DNA of 64,000 nt from Dentipellis sp. KUC8613 (Eukaryota > Basidiomycota > Agaricomycetes > Russulales > Hericiaceae). Below are positions 11,962-22,370 of this stretch, piece by piece. Positions within the stretch are counted from its first letter, which is position 1. Each line of letters starts with the position of its first letter. The stretch is taken from positions 56,535 through 120,534 of the forward strand of contig NSJX01000036.1 of assembly GCA_002286715.1 (NCBI GenBank), written 5' to 3'. Made by a program: the position numbers and the translations under genes. The notes below the pieces were generated by a model. The model had not been told where the DNA came from. It saw only the letters and a list, made by a program, of their open reading frames with translations, and ran no database searches.

Positions 11962-14900
11962 ATGGCGCTCCTCTCCCTCCTCCTCTCCCTCCTGGCCCTG
12001 TCCAGCGGGCAACCGCTTCAGGCCGCCCTGGCAGCGGAGGACGCGGCGAGCGCACCCGCGGCGTTCAAACTCGTCAACCTGAGCTACGCGCAGTACCAGT
12101 CGAACGTGCACCTCGACGACGGCGTCACGAGCTTCCTCGGCATCCGCTATGCGGCGCCTCCGACGGGTGAGTGTGCCTCTTACTTGGGACGTGGGTTGGG
12201 CTGGGCTGTTCGTGCCTTGGGCGTGTCGAGCGTCTGTATCGTGCGGCGCAGAACAATCCACCAAGCTCGTGTCGCCGTCGACATGCGTGACAACGAGCGC
12301 GAGCTTGTTTGCGCCGTCGGCGGCGATCTGAGCACTCGCCGTTTGCCAATTCGCAGTCTCTGCCTGTCACAGACGCGCTACCCGTCGAGCATCAGGCTTC
12401 GAGCGGCTAGTCCAGCATCGTCCCATCCACCCTTCTCATTTCACATCTTCACCCGCCCCGAACCCAACCCTCCCACCACACCACGCACCCCATCCCATCC
12501 CACACCCACACACATGTCTCCTCACAACACTAACACTAACACACATCTCCACCCCGACAGGCTCCCTGCGCTTCGCCGCGCCCCAGGCGCCCCCGACCGT
12601 CCGCGGCATCCAGAACGCGACCGCGCAGCCCATGCAGTGCTTCCAGAACAACATCGCGGGCACGCCGGGGCTCGCCGTCGCGAGCCCCTTCCGCGAGGAC
12701 GGCGCGTCGAACCATACGTCGCGCGGGCCCCATCCGCATCCTCACCCTGGTCCTCATCCACAGCCGCGCCCAAATCCACACCCCCACCCGGGCCATGGCT
12801 TTGATGGGCAGAAGCGCGACACGGACGGGATCTCGAACGAGGACTGTCTCTTCCTCAAGTACGCCTTTCCCTCCCCCACTCTCGCTAGTACGAGCACCAG
12901 CTAACGCACCCCCAGCGTGCACGTCCCCGACACGCCGAGCACGCCCGGCCCGCTGCCCGTGGTCGTCTACATCCACGGCGGCGGCTACGACGCGGGCAAC
13001 GTCTCGCTGTACCCCGTGCAGGACTTCGTCAAGGCGACCAACTTCAGCCTCGTCTCGGTCAGCATCCAGTATCGGCTTGGGGTGTTTGGTGCGTGCGCCC
13101 CTGCATTTCTCCCGTTCTTTCATTCCGCCATTCCGCCTGTCACAGAGAGGCCCCTTGGGACTGATCGAAACGCATCGCATATATGCAGGTTTCTTGGGCG
13201 GCTCTGAAGTGAAGAACGGCGGCGCGCTGAACGCAGGCCTCCGTGCGTCCCCTATGCCATCTATTTTCGCGCATATATGCGCCTGACACGGTCCATTGAC
13301 ACTCCGCGCAGTCGACCAGGAATTCGCCCTGCAGTGGGTGCAGACGCACGTACGCCCCCTCCCTCCCCGCCTCCCTCTCCCATCCAGCTAACGCCCCCTC
13401 CACCCCAGATCGCGTCCTTCGGCGGCGACCCGACCAAGGTGGCCATCTGGGGCCAATCCGCGGGCGCGGGCTCGATGCTGCAGCACATCGTCGCGCACGG
13501 CGGCGACACGCAGCCGCCGCTGTTCCGCGCGGTGCTCGCCAACTCGCCGTTCCTGCCGTTCCAGTATGCGTTTGACGATCCGATTGTCGAGGTGCGTCGA
13601 CGTCTGCTTTCTTTCGCTGGAGCTGGTGCGGAGGTGAAGGTGGTGCTGATGATTTGTGCACTGGGTGATGGTGGTGGGGTGGGGTGTAGGATGTGTATGC
13701 GCGCGTCGCGTCCGCCGTGAAGTAAGTCGCCCCACGGAGGAAGAGCAAATGGACGGATTCTGACGGCGCATGCGTTCCAGCTGCTCGCACGCGTCCGACA
13801 CGCTCGCCTGTCTGCGCGCGGCGCCCGCGACCGCGCTCAGCGCGGCGGACCAGAGCGTCGGCGAGGCGAACTTCATGGAGGTGTACACGTTCGTGCCCGT
13901 CGTCGACGGCGACTTTATTGTCGAGCGCCCGACGGTCACGATGGCGCGCGGGACGGTCAACGGCGTGCGTGTTCCTTCTCTCTTTCTTTCTGCCTCCCTC
14001 GTTCCTCTCTCCTCGCGTTTCCCAACTACGCTCGACGCCCTTTCCCTGCGAGCTGACCCCCGCCCGCCCACAGCAAGCACTCGTCGTCTCGAACAACGCG
14101 CACGAAGGCGTGCTCTTCACGGTCCCCGCGACGCTCACCGCGAACAACTTCACGCTCGCGCGCTACATCACGCAGCTCTTCCCGCGGCTCGGGTCCGCGC
14201 AGGTCGCTGCCGCCGTCGCGCTGTACGAGGGCACGCCGATCCCCGGCGTCGGCACGGACGTGCCGTCGCTCGCGGCGGCGGTTATTGGGGATGGTGAGTC
14301 TTTGTCTTTCTGTTCTATTGGTAGGGTGGGATGAGGGTGTGATGGGAGGCTGATGGCTTGGTTTGGGTTGGGTTGCAGCGATATTTGTGTGCCCCGGGTA
14401 TGATATGTTGAGGGCGTTTGGAGACCACGGGTGGAAGGTGCGTCGAGCCCCTCGTATCTCTGCTCAACCTGCTGGTTTTGACAGCATATATGCAGGCCGA
14501 CTTTGATATCCCACCTGGGACGCACGCGGAGGACCTCTCGTACGAATTCCTCGAGTACGTCCCATCCCACCCTCCCATCCCTCACTATCCCTCCTCTCAC
14601 CACACCACACCGCACTAACACACACCCGCTCGCCCGCGCAGCTTCGGCATCCCGCCGACGTTCCCGAACGCCGACTTCATGCGCGCGTTCCGCGACGCGT
14701 TCCTCAACACGGCGCTCGCGCTCGACCCGAACGCCAAGTTCGAGGACACGATCGCGCCGCAGTGGCCCGCGTGGGCCGGCGGGCAGGGCGGCGAGATGCT
14801 GTTCAACCAGACGGAGGGCGCGGACCCGCAGCCGGTTGTGAAGACGGTGGGGACGGATGCGGGGCAGATGGCGCGGTGCGCGTGAGTGGATTTTCTCGTT

Positions 14901-15032
14901 TTCGTCTTTGTCTTTGGTTTCTTCTGCGAGCTTGGATCTTCTGCGGGGCTTTTGGTGCTGTGGTGGATGCTGATTTGGATATATGGGTGGGACAGGTTTT
15001 GGAATAGCGTGACGAACGTCACCGCGCAATAG
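11962..15032 (+). CDS. Secreted type-B carboxylesterase (alpha/beta-hydrolase)
   Basis: Serine hydrolase of the carboxylesterase/lipase type B family, probably acting on esters outside the cell or in the secretory pathway. The first 21 residues (MALLSLLLSLLALSSGQPLQA) form a signal peptide. Core signatures in order: FLGIRYAAPPTG (about 57-69), NEDCLFLK, the oxyanion strand YIHGGGYD, the nucleophile elbow IWGQSAGAGS (Ser about 275), and a C-terminal GTHAEDLSYEF segment that carries the expected catalytic His. The first intron (about 12166-12559) is long at roughly 394 nt; the rest are short, giving about a dozen exons. The last exon ends NSVTNVTAQ with stop at 15030-15032. Odd: a His/Pro-rich insertion at about residues 123-147, before NEDC. 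It lies between P450 A and another hydrolase; a role in acyl-group removal is inference. Confidence 0.87.
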
Positions 15033-16455
15033 TCCCGACCTCAAGCTCACAGTAGACTCCCACCGGACACTCTCCTCTGTCTGCTCTCATCGCTCTGCTC
15101 TTGGATCCTCTCACTTGGGTTTGTCTGTGACCACCTCGCTCGTCCTTTACCATTTACCTCGCCTTGGGCCATAGAGTATCCATGTACCCGTGTACGCTAA
15201 TTCTGACTCTTACTGATACTGAACCATGGATGGTTTCCTTCGTTTATATTTATAATCGTCGTCTTCCTGTTGTGTGTTGTGTGTTCTGTGCTGGCTGTTG
15301 TCGGATATCTACGTACTGTACGTACGAGTACATCATTGTCATTGTCGTTCTCTTTAACTTATTCACTTGCGCTTGCAATTGCGGTTTCGAATTTGCCGTC
15401 TGCTGTTTGCCGTTGGGCTTTTCAATTCACCGACCCGCTAGCGCTGATGTCGGATCGCCCATGGACGAGCGATCTTCGTGTTACATACATACACAAATAT
15501 TTATCGCGCACGCAGGCCTATAGGCGACGTCAAGCTCTCGGGATCGGTGTGTGATGCGGACGCGGACGCGGGCGAAGCGCGCAGGCTACATAACATATGT
15601 TATGCCATGCTATGCACCTGCATTTGCGTCTGAATATTAATCGCGCATCATATGCATGATCAGCCCGTCTATATTGCCGTCGCGCAACAGGCCACTCCGT
15701 CCCACGTCCCACGTCCCGCGTCTGGTGTCTGGTGTGACGGCGCCAGGCCCGGGCTCGCTCGTGCATGCGTCGAGTGCCAGGTCTGCCACGGCGCGGCTGG
15801 CATCAGACAGATCCCGCACAGGTCAGACGTCACGAAGCTGTGGGATGGGGATGTGGGTTCGCGGAGGAAGTAAACGTTGTACATGTGCCTTTGGACTGCC
15901 CTAGGTCTGTGTGTATAAGTACATATGAACTGCAACCCACAGTTACTGGCCATCCGCATCGCGGGCGAGCGTACCTGGCTTGAGCTCGCGATCAGAGTCT
16001 GACCGTGCCATGTTGCATCTGCATCCCCCGTGATGCCAGATCTAAACGCATAGACGCTGCTGCTCTCGAGTGTACACGTCCAGTCCTCCAGATCTCCACG
16101 CGCGTATGCGTTGCTATGGCCCGTCGACGGAGCGCAGATAAGTAGGCACAAGCGGGCGATACGGTACATATAAGCTTATAAGCGGGCGGCAAAGTCTACT
16201 GATCATACTGCGCTGCTCCACTGACATTCCGCGATAGACTGTAACTGCACCTCGGACACGCCGTCTGGGGCATCAATATCACGTTTGCGATCGCGCTTCT
16301 CGCTGTTCGACCTGGCTGTGATACCTCCGGCCGGCACGACGGTCGCGCGCGCGCAAATAACATAGCGGTCCGCCTCTACATCGTCTCTGCATCTTTCCGT
16401 CCTGCCACTGGTCCCCATCTAACACCCCTCCACCCGTCGTCCCCCCGCGCGCACC
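15033..16455. other. Intergenic, no gene seen
   Basis: About 1.4 kb between the carboxylesterase and the next hydrolase. The first part is T-rich 3' flank. Frames here are short and uninformative on both strands. GC-rich pyrimidine tracts in the last 150 bp probably belong to the promoter of the gene starting at 16456. Confidence 0.4.
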
Positions 16456-17801
16456 ATGAACCTGCGCGACATCTTCTGCATGCAAGCACCCGCACACGAG
16501 CAGGACGAACACGGGCAGCACCCGTACGGCGACCACCCGCGGCGCAGCTCGTTCGCGGCGAGCGTCGTCAGCGGGGGCGACGCGGACTCGGGCGGCGTGC
16601 GGCTCGGGTACATCGACAGCGGCGTGCCCGCGGGCGCGAGCAGCCGCGCGCCGACGTACCCGACCATCTTCGTCGTCCACGGCGGGCTCTTCACCAGCAG
16701 TGCGTGCTTCGCTTTCCCCTCCCCGTTACAAGCAGAATATCTAACACCCACACGCAGCGACGTTCCTGCGGCTCGCGGACAGCTGCTACGAGCGCAACAT
16801 CCGGCTGGTCGCGCTGAACCGGCGCTCGTACCCGAGCAGCACGCCGCTCGCGCCGCCGTCCTTCCCGTCGCTGACGAGCGCCGCGAAGCGCGCGTGGCTC
16901 GCCGCGCGCGGCGTGGAGCTGCTGCAGTTCATCGACGCGTTCATCGAGCGCGAGCGCCTGCCGCCGATCTCGCGTGGGGGCGAGGCGGGCGGCGTCGCGC
17001 TGGTGGGCGTCGGCATCGGCGCGGCGTACACGTGTGCGGCGGTCGCGAGCATGGGCATCGTCGCGGGCGGCGAGGGCGGGCGCGTCGGCGGGTACCTGCG
17101 AGCGCACATCCTGCAAGGTGCGTGCGCCCATACGTTTTCATCCGCTTACCACAGCGCCACTGACAACCACTACAGAGCCACCGCCGTCCGCGCTCGGGCT
17201 GCCGACGCCCGCGGAGATCTACACGCCGCTGAACGACACCGCGCTGCCGTCGCACACGCGGCTCGGCGCGCACACGCTCTGGGTGACGTCGTACTTCTCG
17301 CACCGGGACATCGACCTGAGCTCGCACGACCGCGGCGCGCTCGAGTGCGTGCTGCCGGCGCTCACGCGCGTGCCGACGGCGTGGCGGCTCGACACGGACG
17401 CGGGCGCGCTCGACGACGCGCCGTACGACGCGCTCGAGGCGCCGCTGCTCGCGCACTGCGCGCGCGAGCTGCGCGCGCTGTGCGAGGAGGCGATGTGGGG
17501 CGCCGAGGTGAGCATGTGGGCGCCCGCGCTGCGCAGGGCCGCGGTGTGTGGCGATATGGCGCCCGCGGAGGGCGTGTGTGGGTTTTGGGCGCTAAGGGAG
17601 GAGGATAGGCGGAGGAAGGGGAGCACGGTGTGGATTGATGCGATGCGGTTTGTGGTCGTGCCCGGCGGGAATCATTTGGTGCGTCGTTGTTGCTGCTTTT
17701 GCGGAGAGAGGAGCAGATGGGGGCTGATGCGGTACGCTTTGTAGATGCAATGGGACGAGCCGGAAAAGACGGTGGATGGGTATGTCGAGGCGATCGCATA
17801 G
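16456..17801 (+). CDS. Alpha/beta-hydrolase fold protein lacking the nucleophile serine
   Basis: Cytosolic-looking alpha/beta-hydrolase with no signal peptide. Four exons: the first starts MNLRDIFCMQAP and ends at the oxyanion-type strand IFVVHGGLFTS; further introns lie at about 16700-16757, 17115-17175 and 17680-17744. The order of elements fits the fold: HGG oxyanion turn, then LVALNRRSYP, the elbow ALVGVGIGAAYTCAAV, and a late VVPGGNHL carrying the expected catalytic His. The elbow reads G-V-G-I-G, where active family members have G-x-S-x-G, so the usual serine is a glycine. The codons (GTC GGC ATC GGC) are clean, so this is not a frameshift. It may be a non-catalytic or binding member, or use another residue. 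Last exon MQWDEPEKTVDGYVEAIA then TAG. Confidence 0.75.
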
Positions 17802-18542
17802 CCGCGGCAGGATGGAGAGTTGTTGCTGGATGGGAGCGGGCTCGCCGTGCGCGCGACGGGATGGACGGGCGGAGGCGGCGGGAGGAGGCGGGCGCCGCGC
17901 GTTATTGGCAGGTCGCTCCCACGCTACTGCGGCCGTCTCGGGCACTGTCACATACTCTTTCTCTCCCTCCCTCATGCCCCGCTCTGCACTCTGCTGCCCT
18001 CCACGGACGCTCGTGAGGGCCGGACGCCCACGTCCTTGGGCACATGCACATGGACTGCCTTCCATCATCTCATCATGCACATATATTGCGCTTGGAAATC
18101 AACTATCGCCGCCCCCCTGCTACCGCTACTGTATGATTCCTACATCCGTCGACTAACTTACGAGTATGTATCTACTTCCGTATGGCTCAGGCCTCAGGTC
18201 GGACCGCCGACGATTACTCACAGGACTGTACATAGTACGCCGGAGGTCCGTTGTTGACCTTCTCTTTTCCGTTTTGTTTGCTCGAGGCTCGTGCGCTATC
18301 ACCGGGTCCGGGCGCCGACCTCCGTTCCACAGTTCGGCATCTTGCTGCTCTGCATCGTCCTCAGATCTCGAGAAGCTCGCTTCAGGCGCCGTCGACGTCT
18401 GATTGCGATGTGCTGGGAGACCGCGCGGCGGAGCGCGATTCAGGTGCGTGCGCGTGGCTGGCCAGATACGCTATATGTATGTATGTATACGCATGACCCC
18501 CGCCCGCAGCTGGCAAAGGCAGACTTCGTATCACGTACCACG
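17802..18542. other. Intergenic, no gene seen
   Basis: 741 bp between the alpha/beta-hydrolase and the acyltransferase. An in-frame open stretch runs into the acyltransferase from 18291 but has no recognisable content and is most simply 5' leader; the ATG at 18543 is the preferred start. Confidence 0.4.
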
Positions 18543-20025
18543 ATGGACCCTCCTCCTCCCCCCTCCGACTTCCATCCCAGGCGCGTCCCCTCTGACTCCT
18601 CCACCACCTCGAGCTCTACAGGGTGCACATTGCCAACGCCCGACCTGCGCCCGACCTTCTCCGCGCCGCTCTTCCTCCTCCTCCCGCTCCTCCTCCTCTG
18701 CGCCGCCCTCTCGCTCCCGCCCTCGCGCACAACACGCCTACTCCCCCTCGCCGCGCTCACCGCGCTCTTCCTCGCCGCGCTGCGCACCTCCGCACACGAC
18801 CCGCCAACAGACTACCTCAACGGCTTCCTCCTGTCCTCGCTCTGGCTCCTCGGCGTGCAATACCTCCTCCTACGCGAGCCGTGGCACACCGCGCGGTACG
18901 AGCGCGGGCGCATCGCCGGCGCGCCCGCCGCGCTCAGCGCGCCGCTGCGCCTCTGGTGGGCCGCGTGCCTCGTGCTCAACGTCCGCGGCATCGGGTGGTC
19001 GCACCAGGTGCGGCACGTGCCGCCGCGCGTGGCCCGTCCACGCACGCGCTTCGTAATCCGCGCGCTGGGGCGCGCGCTCGCGAGCTACGCCGCCGCGGAC
19101 GCGCTGAACGTGTGCACGCGCCGGCTCGGGTTCACGCTCGCGCGGATCCACGCGCTGAGCGCGCCGGGGCAGCTGCTGCACATCGCCGCGTTCGTCGGGC
19201 TCACGGCGGCGCTCGCGGATGTGCAGTACTGGGTGTGTGCGGCGGGGGGTGTGGCGCTGGGCTTGGGCAGGGCGGAGGATTGGCCGCCGGTGTATGGGCG
19301 GTTGAGGGATGCGTGCACGTTGAGGGGGTTTTGGGGGTGCGTGTGGTTTTCTGCTTTGGTCTCTGTTGTGTGGATTTTGCTGCTGATCGGGTGTATGCAG
19401 GAAAGTGTGGCACCAGAATCTGCGCCGCGTACGCCCTTCCCTCCCCTCCTCTCCGCCATAGTCTGACCACCGCACGCAGCTCGTCTCGCCCCCCGGCCAG
19501 CGCCTCGCGCGCGCGCTCGGCTTCGCGCCGGGGACGTGGCAGTCGTCGTACACGCAGCTGTACACCGCGTTCGTGCTCTCGGGCCTCATCCACAGCGCGG
19601 GCGACGTGCTCGTCGCGCCCGCGTACGCGTTCACGTCGCTCCCGTTCTTTCTCGTGCAGGCGCTCGGGATTACGGCGGAGGATGCGGTGCTCGCGCTGGG
19701 CAGGCGGGTGGGCGTGGGCGTGGGTGTGAGGCGGGTGGGGAAGGCGGACGCGGACGTGAACAAGGAAGGCGCAGGGGAAGAAGAAGGCAAAGACGAGATA
19801 GAAGCGACGTGGTGGGCGCGCGCGCTAGGCTACATCTGGGTGTTCTGCTGGGCGGGCGTCACGTTTGCGTCCTACCGCGACCTCTCGATCCGCGCGGGGT
19901 GGGTCTGGAGTGCGGACTGGCCGCTGTCGCCGGCGAGCGTGGTGTTGAAGGAGGTGGAGGGGTGGGGGTGGGGGTGGGTGGGGGCGCCGGTAAGCGGGGC
20001 GGGGTGGACGCCGCGCGAGCTGTGA
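18543..20025 (+). CDS. MBOAT / wax-synthase-like membrane acyltransferase
   Basis: Multi-pass membrane O-acyltransferase of the wax-synthase-like group (MBOAT_2), whose fungal members acylate alcohols, including terpenoid hydroxyls. Three exons: 18543-19336, 19401-19428 and 19480-20025, total 455 residues. Hydrophobic helices start at about residue 43 (LFLLLPLLLLCAALSL) and recur throughout. The family motif RGFWGKVWHQNLRR is built across both introns; the middle exon is only 28 nt and codes KVWHQNLRR. The following YTAFVLSGLIHSAGD carries the conserved histidine of the MBOAT active site. A charged Glu/Lys insertion lies near residues 350-375. It sits between two hydrolase genes on the same strand and is a good candidate for acetylating a pathway alcohol (inference). 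Confidence 0.85.
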
Positions 20026-20570
20026 GGGTGGGCTGGTGGTGGTGGTGTAGGATAGTACTTGAGTCGCAGTTCACTGTGCTGGAAGTGACGTTGGTGATTT
20101 GTGTCGATCGTCTGGTGAGGATATGCTCCGGAAGTTGCTTTTACTCCAAGAAATTGTAAGACACTAGCTAAATTTCTATGTCTTTACCAATCTCGAGATG
20201 CTGTTTCGTGCAAACCCAGCTGCAGTCGGCTCATGGTCAGGTACACTGGTGCTATCGATCGGTGCGCCGCAGTGTCGGCGAGCGCTGCGGCGCCCAGCGT
20301 CATCAGCTCATCCCCACGTTCTTCCTCCCATCCAAGTCCTCTTCGATATCAGTTTACTGACCCCGAATGTTCGTTATTCAACGAAGCTCTGTCATAAGCT
20401 TACAGCCCGGCACGATGCTTCCAGTAACAGGTACAGTGGCATCACAGGCCAATCTCACCACGAGCGTCTCAATCCTCGGACCCGCCGCTCAAACCTAGCT
20501 ACATAACTAACTAACCTCAGCCCGCATCCTACCAACAACAACACTCCTCACCCCCCACCCATCAATCCCC
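20026..20570. other. Intergenic, no gene seen
   Basis: 545 bp between the acyltransferase stop and the epoxide-hydrolase start. It is AT-richer than its neighbours and has only short frames. It must hold the terminator of the first gene and the promoter of the second. Confidence 0.4.
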
Positions 20571-21932
20571 ATGTCACGCACCCCCACGCCCAAAACGCTC
20601 ACCCTCCCCGCCCCGCGCTCGCTCACCTACGCCTACCTCCACCTCCCGCCCGCCTCTTCTTCCCTGCCCACGCTGCTCTTCCTGCACGGCTTCCCCTCGT
20701 CCGCGCACGACTGGGCGCGCCAGATCGCGTACTTTGCACCGCGCGGGTACGGCGTGCTCGCGCCCGACCTCCTCGGCGCGGGCGGGACGAGCCGCCCGGT
20801 CGACGTGGGCAAGTGGCGCCTGAATGAGATGGCGGCGGATGTGGTTGCGCTGTTGGATGCGGAGGGGCTGGGGAGCGTTGTTGGTGTCGGGCACGATTGG
20901 TACGCTCCCCACTTTCCACTTTCCTCTTTCCTCTCGCCTGCTCTCGTTTATAGGAATCAAGCTGAACTGACGGACACCAGGGGCTCGGTCATCCTCTCGC
21001 GCCTCGCGGTCCTGCACCCCGCGCGCATCCGCGCGTACGCGTGGCTCGGGCTGCCCTTCATGGAGCCCATCACGCAGCACTTCGACCTGCACGCCGTCAT
21101 GCGCCTCATGAAGGACTACCTCGGCTACGAGGGCTACGCGTACTGGGAGTTCTTCGCGCGCGCGGACGCCGCGGAGGTCATCGAGCGCAACGTGCGTCTC
21201 CGCGCTTTGTCCGCCGCCGCGCGTTTTCTACTTTTGTGTGGACTGACGCGTTGGTGTGCATGTCGGTGGTGTTGGTGCATGCGCAGACGGCGAGCTTCAT
21301 CCAGCTGCTGTACCCACAAGACCCAGATAGCTGGCTCACGCACCTCGCGCTGCCCGGGAAAACCGCAGCGTGGATGGACGGCGACACGCAGCCGGGCTAC
21401 GCGGACTGGCTCACCGCCGACGTGCGTCCTCTTCCTCGCCCGTCCTTTTTTCTTTTTCTTTTTTTTTTTTTGCTCCCCCGCTCATGGGAAAGACACTGGG
21501 GACACAGGACATCGAGGCAATTACGAAAAACATAAGGGAGAACGGCGGCATCCGCGCATCGCTCAACTGGTACCGCGCACAGCTCGCGGATCTGGACGTC
21601 GCGGACAGCAAACGTGCGTCCGAGTCCCCGCTATCCCTACTGTACTTTCTCACACGTACCACACCATTGACATCGATCGTACGCGTCCGCCAGAAATCCC
21701 GAAATCAGCATACACCCTCACCGCGCCCTCCTTCTACGCCGTGCCCCTGCGCGACTGCATCTGCACGCCCAAGCGCGGGCGCGCGACGCTCGCGCAGTAC
21801 GCGGGGCACGAGGGCGCGGAGATCACGGAGCTCGAGCTCGAGGCGGGGCATTGGCCGCATCTTGAGAAGACAGAGGAGGTGAATGAGGGCTTGGGGGCGT
21901 GGTTGGAGGGGCTGGGGGCGGAGGGGTTGTGA
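20571..21932 (+). CDS. Epoxide-hydrolase-like alpha/beta-hydrolase
   Basis: Predicted soluble epoxide hydrolase, opening an epoxide to a diol through an aspartate nucleophile. Five introns interrupt the chain. Motifs in order: oxyanion HGFPSSAHDW (near residue 40), PDLLGAGGTSRP, and the nucleophile elbow VGVGHDWGS, whose Trp codon is split by the first intron (about 20899-20981). The Asp of HDWG is the expected nucleophile. A late acid is probably the Asp of PLRDCICTP, and the catalytic His is in ELEAGHWPHLEK. A Tyr in the cap segment (ASLNWYRAQ) fits a proton donor. One intron holds a T-rich tract (about 21449-21470). Stop at 21930-21932, convergent with P450 B. Epoxide opening would fit a P450-epoxidised terpene, but this is inference. 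Confidence 0.85.
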   Translation: MSRTPTPKTLTLPAPRSLTYAYLHLPPASSSLPTLLFLHGFPSSAHDWARQIAYFAPRGYGVLAPDLLGAGGTSRPVDVGKWRLNEMAADVVALLDAEGLGSVVGVGHDWYAPHFPLSSFLSPALVYRNQAELTDTRGSVILSRLAVLHPARIRAYAWLGLPFMEPITQHFDLHAVMRLMKDYLGYEGYAYWEFFARADAAEVIERNVRLRALSAAARFLLLCGLTRWCACRWCWCMRRRRASSSCCTHKTQIAGSRTSRCPGKPQRGWTATRSRATRTGSPPTCVLFLARPFFFFFFFFCSPAHGKDTGDTGHRGNYEKHKGERRHPRIAQLVPRTARGSGRRGQQTCVRVPAIPTVLSHTYHTIDIDRTRPPEIPKSAYTLTAPSFYAVPLRDCICTPKRGRATLAQYAGHEGAEITELELEAGHWPHLEKTEEVNEGLGAWLEGLGAEGL

Positions 21933-22370
21933 GTGGGGTTGGCAATGGGAGTGGGTTGGGTTGGGTTAACGAGTAATTATCGTAAGTGTAAGTTGGGTGG
22001 CCATGGGGTTTGGAAGTATCAATGTGTTGGTTGTATTTGTACTCGTCCTCGTACGTATACTCGCACGTCTCCTTCGCTGCATACATTCGTCGTTTTATCG
22101 ATCGAAATGGCCAATCCCACAGCACGCGCTCGATATGGAGTAGTACGTATACACCATTTACATTTGGATTGCGGCATGGATCCTTAGACGATACGGATAC
22201 GAAAACAAACATTCCGGGAACATTGACATCCAGACCGATCCTGAGCCTCACACCGAAACACTGTATCCTGTAAGTAAGCACGAACCAAAATCCCCTCCAC
22301 CCCCCCTCTCCCCCCCCCCTCTCCCCACCCATCCCCACCCACACCTACCCCCCTCACACCAACAACACGC
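21933..22370. other. Convergent 3' region
   Basis: 438 bp between the stop codons of the epoxide-hydrolase-like gene and P450 B, with no coding signal. A strongly C-rich run occupies about 22290-22350. Confidence 0.4.

Noticed and set aside
13140..14153. Long minus-strand open frame (337 codons) over the carboxylesterase
   Set aside because: It is antisense to a conserved gene with clear exons; GC-rich exons open long frames on the other strand.
18870..19790. Minus-strand frame of 306 codons over the MBOAT gene
   Set aside because: Shadow of the conserved plus-strand acyltransferase; no domain content of its own.
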